Source: Plazaster borealis
Taxonomy: Eukaryota; Echinodermata; Asteroidea; Forcipulatida; Labidiasteridae
Length of the DNA: 64,000 nt
Reading direction: 5' to 3'
Assembly (NCBI GenBank): GCA_021014325.1
Contig: CM037463.1
Coordinates: 3,405,001-3,469,000 of the forward strand
In this document: positions 12,801 through 24,800 of the stretch, piece after piece
How the letters are laid out: every line of letters begins with the position of its first letter
How positions within the stretch are numbered: position 1 is the stretch's first letter
The notes under the pieces: generated by a model
What the model saw: only the letters and a program-made list of their open reading frames with translations
The model's database searches: none
What the model was told of the DNA's origin: nothing
Made by a program: the position numbers and the translations under genes

Positions 12801-15800
12801 AGACACTTTTCAAAGGGTTCAAAGATTCAAGATTCAAAGATTCAAAATATTTGTTGACATGATAAAAAGCATGAAATTTGTTGTCCCTGTGTATAAGAAG
12901 AATCCAATCCATGGGCCATGTTCAAATTGGTGGCTATGGCTGCAGCTGTTAAGGATTTTGCTACAGGCAGCCTATACTTCAATACATGTTAACGCGGTGA
13001 TCAAGCCACAGCCACAGTCTCTATTTACCAGAAATATATAACAATCAATTTCAATTGTAGAAACTACCCACATACCTTGATAGGTTGTAGCTTGCCTGAC
13101 AGTGCAATAGCAGGTGTCTTGTGGTACCAGCTGGCTGCTAGATTACGTACCAGGTCAACGTTCAAGCCCATTGGTTCTAACATCAACACTTCAGACTTGA
13201 TACGACCACCCTGCAAGACGGCTCTGTGAAGACAATCATCCACAGTTCCATTTACCATCGAGAATTTCTTCATCAGGGCCCGATTTCACAGAGCTGCTTC
13301 AGCACAATAAGCAGCTAAGCACAACAAAATTATGCTTACCAGAATAAGGTTACAAGCCAAAGTACCATATCACATGTACAATCTGTGACTGGTATTCTGC
13401 TTAGTTTTGCTCAGCAGAGAAAAAATTCAGCAATATTTTCTGCCAAAGCAGCTCAAAGAAAATTTAGCACCGATACTTGATGCTAACACAGAAATTGAGT
13501 TTTGAGTGTCTCACATGTTTTTTTTGTGATTTTGTGGATAAATGCAGACAAAAATGGATCTTCAAGGAAGAGTCATTTTTCATTTGATCTTTAAAACAAT
13601 AAAACAGTTCACAGAAAAATAGGAAGAAACTAATAAGGGAATTTTTATTTTTGTAATTAACATTGCATTTCAAAACCTATGTTTTATTTTTGTTTGTTAG
13701 ACCTTGTTGAAAAAAAAGGGGGAAAAAAAGGAGGTTTTTTAAGGACTTGGTGCTCGATACAGGGCATGGTGTACCCCCCACCCAATTGTGCTTGGAATTT
13801 TAGGAGTTCTTTAGAGGATTTTAGGTGGAGGGGGGTACTTCTGTACAAGAGGAAAATGGTGTTAAAGTCTGGGAAAATTGGGGGGATACGCTCTGCCCCA
13901 TATTGGGCATGGTATAGTTTTGAGAGGGGGGTGGGGCTGTCAGAGACTGTACACACCTCGATAGCTGGATAGACTGCAGAGCCACCTGCATTGCATCCAG
14001 TACAGCTGGTAACTCCATACTCTCAGTCCCAGCGGCCATACTGAAGGAATTCTGCACCAGTAACTGACCAAGATCTGCCACCAGGGCCGTGTCCGACGCA
14101 GAACTCTTGGGGATGATGATCAATGGAGCCTTGATGACGATATCTAGAGCGATGCGGACGCAGCGTTCCTGGAGGTTCTCTGCTGTCTTCTTAGCAGCCG
14201 CTGCAGCGTTGGCGCTGGCTTCTGCTGCTGCTGCCTTGGCACGAGAGAACTGGTCCACAAACGACTAGAGAAAACAAAATAATAAGAAATGTTTAATTTG
14301 CATCGGGATAAAGAACATTAATTGTTTACTCATTTTTGTTAAAAGGCACCCCCCCCCCATAAACAGGTCACAATAGTAGCCCTCAAGAGTCCTCTTTCCC
14401 ATTCTGAAAACTGTGTGGTCGTGCGATCTTTATTTTTCGTTTTACAACTATTTATCTGAAGGGATTTAAACCGGTCAGCGCCCGAAAGAGTTAAAAAGAG
14501 GAAAATGAACGTAGACGCACAACCTTAGCTTGTTTACAGACATAAGAATGATTATGATTACTCTAAAAACCACACAGATCCGTTGAAAATGTCCTCCTTA
14601 TAACTTACCAAGAGTCTCATAACGAACTTGTTAAGGAAGATGGCCCTCATACGTCCCATGCTCAGAGCAACACGGATATCAACAGCACTCATATCAGAAT
14701 AACCATCCGCTGCAGTGGCACCGTTGAACAATTCTGCTTTGACCTTAAACACCTCATCATCAACTATGGAGACGATCTGAAATCAGTCAGAGATGTTATT
14801 TATTATTCATAAATACTGTTTAGGCAGTCCTATTGGTTGAAAGGTTGTCACATGACCATGTTTTCATAGAGCTGCTTAAGCACAAAAAGTAGCTAAGCAC
14901 AATCAAATTATGCTTACCAGAATAAGGTTATCAGCCAACGCAGCATGTCACATGTACAATTTATGACTGGTATCCTGCATTTTTGCTTAGCAGCAACTCA
15001 TTAAGCAATATTTTCTGCTTTGACAGGAGCTCTATGAAATTGGGCCCTGGTATAAAAGGGCTGATAAAGACATAGCTGGAGCTGTTTAAGACCGCTTGGC
15101 TATAGCGCATTTGGCTCGGTCCTTTATTACCGAAGGTTTACTCGTCTTTCCGGACGATATTTTCCCTTTGTCATCAGAAGAAATGGTCTATAGTCTCGTT
15201 TGTAAGGATATTTTCCCGTGGTGTGGTTTTTGTTTATTTGTCTGTCCATCTTTTGTCTGCCTGCCTGTCTGTCTTCTGTATGTCTGTTTTGTGTTGGCTT
15301 GTTTGTTTAGTTTGGGTCGTTTGCTTGTTGTGTATTTTGTGTTTGTTTGCTTGTTGTTTTACTGTCTGCATGTTATGTTGTTGTCCGTTTGTCTTGTGGG
15401 AGTGTTTTGTTTTTGATAAATGTTGTCATAATATTTTTTAATAATGTTTATAGTATTCTTCTACATTTAGTCTTTTTATGACCAGGGGCTTGTGGAAGAC
15501 ACATCTTTTTGATGACAGTTTTAACACTTTTATACTTTCCTGGACGACTCCTGGTCACGATGTTTTTAGTGTCAGAAGATTTAAAATAAAATAAAAATAA
15601 CTAAATCCTACAGTAGAATTCATCTGTCCGTCAGCGTTGTGCTTGATCCGTCATTCGGCAGTGTTCCATGGAGCATTATGCACTTTCAACAGACTACACA
15701 ATATGGATGCATAGATGTATGTTCTGTCTTGTTATTTGTAGAGTCTTACCTTGGGGTGCAAAGCCCCTGGTGTGGGGTCCGTCACTGTGATATCCTGCAG

Positions 15801-18800
15801 GAGGGCTGTGACTGTAGTAACGTGCTTCTGAAGTAACACTCCAGCTTGCAGCCCTGCAAATCAAATCAAATCAAATCAAATCACGGAAATCAGAATAATC
15901 ACATCAGAATGAGTAGACCATTAAAACTGTTCATAGTTGCAAGGCCTAATTTTTGCAGAAACTTAAAAACAAAAATAAATTTTCAGGATAATTTTGCGTT
16001 AAAAAAAAGGGCTAGTAGCTCAGTTGATAGAGAGCTGGCATGTTAATCCAGAGATCACAGGTTCAAGTCCAGCTCTAGTCAATTGTTTCTTTGTTCAACC
16101 AAAAAATTCAGTCAGTTTCCCTTATGGTTTTTTTACTTGATATTTGAAATTTTTAATTATTTTTTCCTGATTTACTGCCATTTTAGATAAAAGGTACTTC
16201 TGATTACTACAAACATGATCTTGTACATGCAAAGCTTACAGCATTGAGCCAACGTTATTACCTTTGATGTTAACTTCAGTCAGGCTGGTATCTTTAGTAC
16301 ACAGGACTAGAGAGATCACATCTAGATTCGCAGTCAGTTTGACGTCAATGACGTCACTTGGTTTGACTTTCTTGACCCTCTTGCCTATGGAGATACAAAT
16401 GACAAAAATGACACAAAATCAAAGTCCTGAGGGATATTTAAGTGAATCATTATATTCTACTTTTAAAATATCTTTCAAACCATATGAATTTCAAGCGAGG
16501 TTTGCTGTAACACCATGTGCATAAATCTCTTTTGAGTAGTGGTGGTTCCGTGAAGAGATGGTGGTTTCTCAGAACCACTACTTAAAAGAGATTTTACACA
16601 TGGTGTCACTGCAAGCCTCACTTGATTGTACCCACCATGCAGTTTCAATCCTACACATGAATTTCATAACAAACGCTTTGTATAGCCCAAAGTGCCCGAT
16701 CCGAAAGCAATGTACCCCTTTAATGTTACAAAACAAGATGACAATGAATTTCTTTAGCACCCATCTACTAAAGCCCTTGACCTTTCACCTTTTGGTTTCT
16801 TCTCGTCTTCACTGAGATACCCCTCATCTTCAGACTCCGCCCCACTCGCTGCGTCCTTCCCAGTGTCTAGACTGGCTACGAGGGTGTCCGCAAAGTCAGT
16901 TACATTGAGAATGGCATCCGAGTGGGCTATAATCTCTAGGGTTGTGAACTTGACGGTGATGTCTTGCTCCGTTGACTTGTAGGTGGTGGCAAACTCTTGA
17001 CTCTTCTTCTCTGCCTAGTTGGGGTCGGCGACGGGGGAGAAATAGATTCATAAGATTTTAGTAAAGTCGGATTTCTTATTGAAATAATTATGGGCTGAAT
17101 AAAATAAAATTGACTAGAGTGTTGGACTTGCACCTGCGACCTGCTCTACCAACTTACTGAAATGTCACACATTCACGTGTAGTAATAAACACTTGATTTA
17201 TGACTTTATTCCAAAATACATGTGTAACTTGGAGAACAGGTTGGCTTAGGGAATCTTGCTCTGCCCTTCGAGTTTTCATTAAAGATTTTTTGTTGAAATT
17301 TAAATCTAAATTTTTGAGTCAATTCGGCCAAAAATCGGACCTAGAATCGTTGAACTTTTTTTAATTTTTTATTTTATTTTAATTTTAAATATAATTCTTA
17401 TAATACAAAAACATCATTTAGGGCAATGACTTTGCATGAATATTATTAATAAATATTACAAAATGATCAATCAGAACCCTACGCTTGATAGAGCTTTACC
17501 TTTTGGTAGTTAATCGACAAAAGTCTGTCTGTCCCTTTCTCATAAGCTGGCGTCCGAACCAAGAATAGGTCACCACCGTCCAAAGCTGTAAACATATCAA
17601 TCAAATAAAAAAATTAAGTTATATAAATCATCTGAATGATGCTTGCTAGAATTGAAGGTATTATACAGGATTGGTAAGGATAAAAAACATCATAATTTAA
17701 TTGTAGTCTGAAAGCTTACTGACTATGAAGTTCATACTAAAACCAGTTTTTCTGTGAAATATTTCCCTCTGAAAGGAAGTCATATTCAAGAAAACTGTAT
17801 CTGAAAACTTAAAAAACCGCAACAGTTGATTTTGGTTGCTACAACCAAAATTAAGGACATGTTTACAAACTGAAAATTGTGCATGGTTTTTCTCTATTTT
17901 CTCCTAACCCACCCAATGGATCAAGCCCAAATTTCCCCAGGTTTGTTATTTCATGTATACGGTTGATCACACAAAACATGAACACTGTCTGCGACAATTT
18001 TGTCAACTCTACCAATCCTGTATAATACCTTAAAGTTTGGGAGTCCTGACAATTTCATTTTCAGTATTTACCTTTGAACTGCCGATGTTGAACAGCCACG
18101 CTACCCAGGGATACACTAGCGTTCATATCCCATGGTCTCATGCGTACCTGAGTACCCAGAGCGTGGATAGCAACAGACAGAAGTGGTTTCTCCTCACCAG
18201 AACATCGCTGTGACAAGTTTAGGGCCACCTGATATCCACAAAGAAAGAGAAACATGGTGTAAACCTGGCAGAGCCTTAGATTAAATAAGTGTACAGCCAT
18301 GCATTTTCTGAACGAAATGCCTGAGGAGACTGCTCCGCATCTCCAAAAAGACACATTCAGGCGTTCTGAACGAAATGCCTGAGGAGGCTGCTCCACATCT
18401 CCAAAAAGACACATTCAGGCGTTCTGAACGAAATGCCTGAGAAGGCTGCTCCACATCTCCTACTTGGAGCACAAGACCAATGAGTACGTGAGGAGGAAGA
18501 TGAGAGCCTTGTGGGTCCCCAGGAACCTCTATTTGCCACCATGAAGTGACGGAAGCTGACGTGGTTCGGTCACGTCACTTGACACAACAACCTATGCAAG
18601 ACCATTATGCAGGGGACCGTCAAGGGAGGATGCAGGTATGGTCGCCAGCGGAAGAGTTGGTTCGACAATGTGTAAGAATGGACTAACATGAACATGCCAG
18701 AAGTCCTGGTGCAGGCCGTTAGACAGACCAGCATGGAGGAGGACATCAGCTTCTTCTGCCCTCAGGTCCCACGACGGCAGCAGTCAACGGAAACGTAACA

Positions 18801-21800
18801 TATTTCTAAATATTGATTTGACTTGTTTCCTTTATTAAATCAATTCTTTCAAAGAATCAAGTTGTTAGCACTTACAAAATGTTGAAGATTGTTATTTTTT
18901 ATTATGAGCAGTATGATAAGGAAAATGTATTCATATTCTTTTGGTTCTGAGTTGATGTACCTTCTTGAGTTCAAACTGCAGCTCCAGGTTGGTTCGTTGT
19001 GTGTCTGCAAGACTCTCCTCCCCCTCCTTGGACTTTACAAGCTCCTCCCCCAGAGGAGACACGATGGGCTTGTCTGCCGGCAAGAGTGGATCCCTCTACA
19101 TGAGCAACAATAACGGACAAAGGAGAAAAACATGTTGTCAAAAACACCTAATAAAACATCCTCATGGCAAATGTTGATAACATTTTGAAGCCACCATCTT
19201 TCAAGCCATGCTATAATTTCCCGTTGAACAATAACTTGAACTAGCTCAAAAGTTAATTCAATAGGGTTAGAGTGAGTTAATTGGTTTAGGTTAGTTTAAT
19301 GTCAGCTCAGTTCAGTTATGCCTCATTAAAAAAAACCCTATAAATCGCTGCATCTCCCGAACGGCAAAAAACTTTACAATGGTTTAAATAGTTTTAAAGA
19401 GGGGCTCCAAGGTAAAAGTCAGTTTTGTAATCCATTCATTTTCCAATGAAAATAGTGAAACAAAATTACAAGTCTCTAACCTCACGTTAAAATTGTATAA
19501 AATGGCACTGTATTTGATACCCTTCAAGTGCAATTTTTGTCAAAACCCCCAAAAATATTTGATTACACCACATTTCAAATATATGGTCTGTACAATTTTG
19601 TAAAGAGAACTTTTAGTTCATTCCTGAATTTTGATGAAGTTAAATAAAAATGGCATTGATTTTGACCTTTTAACTGCCACAAAAAATTCCTCTTTGAAAT
19701 GTATAGACTCATTTGTTTTTGATGTTCGATGATGTCCGAGTCAAATTTGGCTATAAAAGAGTATCAAATAAAATGTCATTTTACCCCATTTTAACATGAG
19801 GTTAGAGCCTTGAAATTATTTCCCAACTTTCATGAGGACTCTATCTATTGGAAAATGAGTGCATCACAATACTCAATTTGACCTTGGAGCCCCTCTTTAA
19901 GAAAACCCAAACCAAAATGAATACAGTCAGGATAACTTAAAGAAAATTTATAAAATTTGTAAAAAAAATTCCCACTGGATAATTTTCTTTCTCCGACTTC
20001 ATTCAAGTCAGAATCAATCTAATCTGGAAACATAACCCCAAGTGCCAAATCATTTTAGAGCTTTCTCATCGTGTGAATTTTCTAAAAGAATTTTCTAAAA
20101 GAATTGACTTGTGGAACTCAAAACTGCAACCACTGCATTACCAAACCAGTGCTTAACAATCAGGGGTCCCATTTCATAGAGCTACTTAAGCAGAAAAAAG
20201 AAAACAAATTCTGCTAAGCAAATATAAGCAGTATACCAGTTACAGATAGTACATGTCACATGGTATTTTGGCTGGTAACCTTATTCTGGTAAGCAAGATT
20301 TTGTTTGTGCTTAGAAACTGTTTGTGCTTAAGGAACTCTATGAAATTAGGCCTTGAACTTCACAGCCCTGTCTCTAGTTTCAGGGGGCAGCCAAACAATT
20401 GCCGCATAGCCCAAAAGTCAATTTAAACATGGATGTAGTTTGACAAGCAACGGCGACAATACCTTCACCACGAATGAATCAAAATGATGCCTGGATGACC
20501 AATGAACACAATCCATTTATCAAACCTAGTAAAAACTATCATAATGCAAATATAGAGTCTTGGTTTCACAAAGAGCTAACAACAGAGCTGCCAACATTTG
20601 CATCTTGCAGTCAGAGAGTTTTTGTACAACAGTCAGGGAGATATTTAGAATTACATTCAACGCAATAGGGAAAAGGTTTCCATAGTCAGGAAGATTTCAA
20701 AATTTGTTCATCAGAACATGGAAAGATTGGTTTATTTTCAGGGAACTTTCTGCAGAATCAGGTAGAGTTTGCAGCTCTGTAAGAATCGTCTTAAGATGAT
20801 GAAGCCATTGAACAATCTTAACTGCTTTATAAGACAATATAGATTACATTTAGATCTCCAATGTGGTTGTGAATATAAGTTGAATCTCATTTCACTGTGA
20901 AACGCGGCATGGAATAAAGTCTAAAAAGTTTCATTTACCCAACCTTACTGCCTGGGTATAAAAACATCCAGATGTATAAACTTACGGATAATTAAAACTG
21001 CAGATTACAGCAAAATTGTGAAAGTAAGAAATATCCAAAATTAAATGCCACAAACAGATTAGGTTATGTGTGTGTGATGAGCATGTCTACCGGTTAAAAC
21101 CAAGGACTTTAACAACAGGGAACCAGGTGTTTTTGATAGAGCGAGGGTGTCATTGCCTCGCTTGTGTACAAAACCAAACGCTAACATCGCCAAAAGTCCA
21201 AACAATGGGAGAACAAAGAGAAGTCCTCAGTATACCGGGTCGACAAACATGAACTGAACATTGCTACTGACTGGGCTATAACATAAAATGAACAAGTTGA
21301 ACTGAAGTTCAGTGTGATAAAGGAACAAACACAATCATCAAACAATGTTGAATTTAATGAAATGTAGAACAATGCAATATTTATTTTTAAAAAATAACAA
21401 ATGTCATTTTTTGTGCCTTGTAAATACAGAAACACTGTTAAAAAAGAATGTCAACAATACATTTATTGATATATTTTTGGTTTCATTTCTTTTCATTAAA
21501 TTCAATATATATCTGATTATTGCCTTGGCCAAATCAATAAGCCGATTGAGAGTTTAATTTGAATATCGCCTGGTACAATGACTTGCTTTGTCACAAGTTA
21601 CCGCTTAAATTTGAGTTCCTCAGACTATCGAGACAGTTGCTATGTCACATGGTTCAGGGCAAGCTTTTGTATAGCAACCTCCAGATGAGCAAACCCTGGT
21701 ACCATTGTGCCATACACATTCACTCAAAATTGTGTTTGGGTGTTCGCTGTCTCTTATGTATCTATGCAACAGCTTGCCCGAATCATGTGACATAGCAACT

Positions 21801-24800
21801 GTCTTTGTAGTCTGAGGAATTCAACATTAAGCAGTAACTTGTGATCAAGCAAGTCATTGTACCAGACATTATTAAAATCTGACTTGCAAATGGGTTATTG
21901 GACTAAGCTGTATCAATGGACTCTTTCACGGTAATGATGTGCCTTACAACAGGAAAACTCCCTCATGTTTTCTTAATGCATTTGGTTTGTGGAACACAGC
22001 AAACTGAATCCCAAATCCTCCATCACAAATGGACTGCAGAGTTTTACAGGAAAGATTGACCATGGATAAATGCATCAAAAGTCTGCAGTGCTCATGGTAA
22101 ATTTTGGAAGGATTTTTTTTCCAAGCAGGTTTTTTCTCTCTCATGCAAAGGCAGATATGAAGTGTCCATTGAAACATCAACAATCATTTTCTTAAATTAT
22201 TATCTTCAAGCAAACTTAAAACCTTGATTCTGATTGGTCAATCCATGGCAACAACAGTGTGATATTCACCCATATTGAACAGTTTATATCACACCCGGAT
22301 ATTACGCTGTTCTAACTCCAGAGTTGCACTATTTTAAGCTGCACGTCAAGTTTGTTTGAAAATAAATTCGTTATCAAACGTGCCCTCGTGCAATATGGAA
22401 AATTGCAGCACGTATGTGTCCCATATCCAACTCAACCTTTGCCTCAGTGGATATGGGACACAGAAGCGCTATATTTGTCCATGTTCCGTAATATCTGTAC
22501 GTTAATTGTACAAATAATAAATTAACATTTTCTTAAAAGGCCTGAGCCCAATTTCATAAAGTCACTTGGCAGCTTACCAAAATTAAACACAAAGCAGCAA
22601 AAAGCATTGAACCAGCCAAACACATGAGTTATCAAATAGGATTTTGGCTGGTAACCCAAATCTGCTCAACAATAATTTGTCGTATTTAGCAGCTTCACAA
22701 CCTTAGGAGCTTTGTGAAATTGGAGACATTTGTCAACCTCAGGTGGCAGCAGCCTTACAAGGTAAAGTTATTTTTCTTGAAAATGTACGCATGCTCAGAA
22801 CTACGTAAATAATCGTAAATTCCCCAGTAGGTCTGCTGCCACCTAGTGGCAAAAAGGCTTAGGACAGTCCAGGCAAGAGTCAACTTAATCTCAAATGCTG
22901 TAGATTTGACTAGTCTTTCTTGTCATGAAACAAAGATGTTAAATGTTATCAATTTACTTCTTTCAGAAACTGAAAAGAAAAATTGCATTTCACGGTTACT
23001 GTGCGAATTATGAGAAGTATTGATTCTGATTTTAGTTCATATTGGGAAGTTAGTCTCTGTGTTTTTTATATTCACCAACTTATGGAGACCGAGGACAAAA
23101 CGACAAAGGGAAAATAAAAAGGTCTCCATAGGGGAATTCTAAAGACTGGGGTGCTCCACAAGGAAATTTGTGTACAAAGTCTATGCTTTTGACCAGATGT
23201 TTTGTTTTAGTTGTATTCAATCTAGATTAAAGTCTGCATGAAAAAATAACCATTTCATGAATCTTTTTCAAGAGATATAAATTCAAACATTGGAAAATTG
23301 GTAAAAATAATGTTTGTTGTTAAAAATCTCAGAAAAAAAATCCTGCTTTTGTTTATAATTGACTTATTTTCTACCATAGTTTTTACTATGGTATAAATGA
23401 ACAATGTAACTAAAAGAAAACACAACTTTAAGCAATGTTTCTTTTTTTTACACTTTTGCTTCTTTTGGGGGGATTTTTAAATCAAAGTGGACAAAAATAT
23501 GCCCCCTCTTTTTTTTTCTTTTTTTTAAGTTATCAATTATTTTATAAGTGTAGATAAGTGTTTATAAGTTTTTTCAATTTGTGCCTGAAATTGTTTGTCA
23601 TTCATAACTTCGGTAACCATTGTGAACTTTTTGTTTTGGATCAAATCTAAAATGAATTGCTGACATTAATTCTTGAGACAAATGCACATAAAACTCCCCT
23701 GTTCATGACAAGAATAAATACTACTGAAGAGATATTGATGATGTTACACAATGGTTAGTTTGCAAAGTAAATAAGCAGCAAAGTACCAACTAAAGACTGA
23801 ATGGATATCACTGGTTTACGTTCTTGTTTCAGGAATTATTTGGATCAATGATGGCCGAGCAGACAAGTGCACCGGACTCAAGTTCTATTGGTTAAGTCAT
23901 CGGGTTTTGGGTTCGAATCCCGGACATAAAATACGCGTCCTTCATGAGCAAGATGCTTTACCTTAATTGCTTCTCTTCAACCAGGGGTATAAATGGGTAT
24001 CTGCGAAGGGTAGAGGTTGATATTGTTTGAAATAGCCATCAGAGTGCCACGGCAGCCCGGGGCTGTATACTTCCCAGGGAGCTGAGAAAGATTACAGGAA
24101 TGTTATTGGCCCAATGACCAGGGCACTAATGTAAAGTGCATTGATTTCTTATGGTAAAGTGTGCTATATAAGAACGTTATTATTCTAATTTGTTGTTACC
24201 CTTACACAGATGTGTATTAAGCACTGTTTACTCAGTACTTTCCCGAGTTCTGTGAACAAAAAATCCACAGGCAAATCACTCGGGTGGGATTTAAACCCAC
24301 GACCTTTGCATTGCTAGAGCCTGCAGGTCACAATAGCATCCTCAAAAGTCCTCTTTCCCATTCTGAAAACTGTGTGGCCGTGCGATCATTATTTTTTCGT
24401 TTTACAACTATTTTTCTGAAGGGATTTAAACGGGTCGCTAGCGACTGGTCGGCATGTGAAAGAGTTAATACTGTGAATAAATAAACCTGAAACCTAAACC
24501 TGAAGTGTGAACTTTCCAGTCAGTTGAAATTACAAGCAATAAATTGGAACTCGACTGAGGATGAATAAATTCCAGGGAATTTGATTAATCATTATTTTGA
24601 ACAAAAAAAAGCGTGACGAACCACTGCAGAGCCAGCACTGTTAATGTTAATCAGCTAAGCCTTAGTATTTAGTAGGGTTATTGTCACGGCATGTTAAGGA
24701 ATAAAAACCAGCACCGCATGATCAGGAACAAAATTATCTGCATTAAGCCATTTGCGAGTTAGATTTGAATAAATTCTGGTACAATGACTTGCTTGTCACA

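Noticed and set aside
15096..15441. 106- and 72-codon Cys/Val/Leu-rich frames that look like a membrane protein
   Set aside because: T/G-rich low-complexity DNA next to a MITE; no known family and no splice context.
16010..16081. tRNA gene with GTT anticodon
   Set aside because: The T stem is mismatched and the same head with the same tail recurs at 41790, so it is a SINE.
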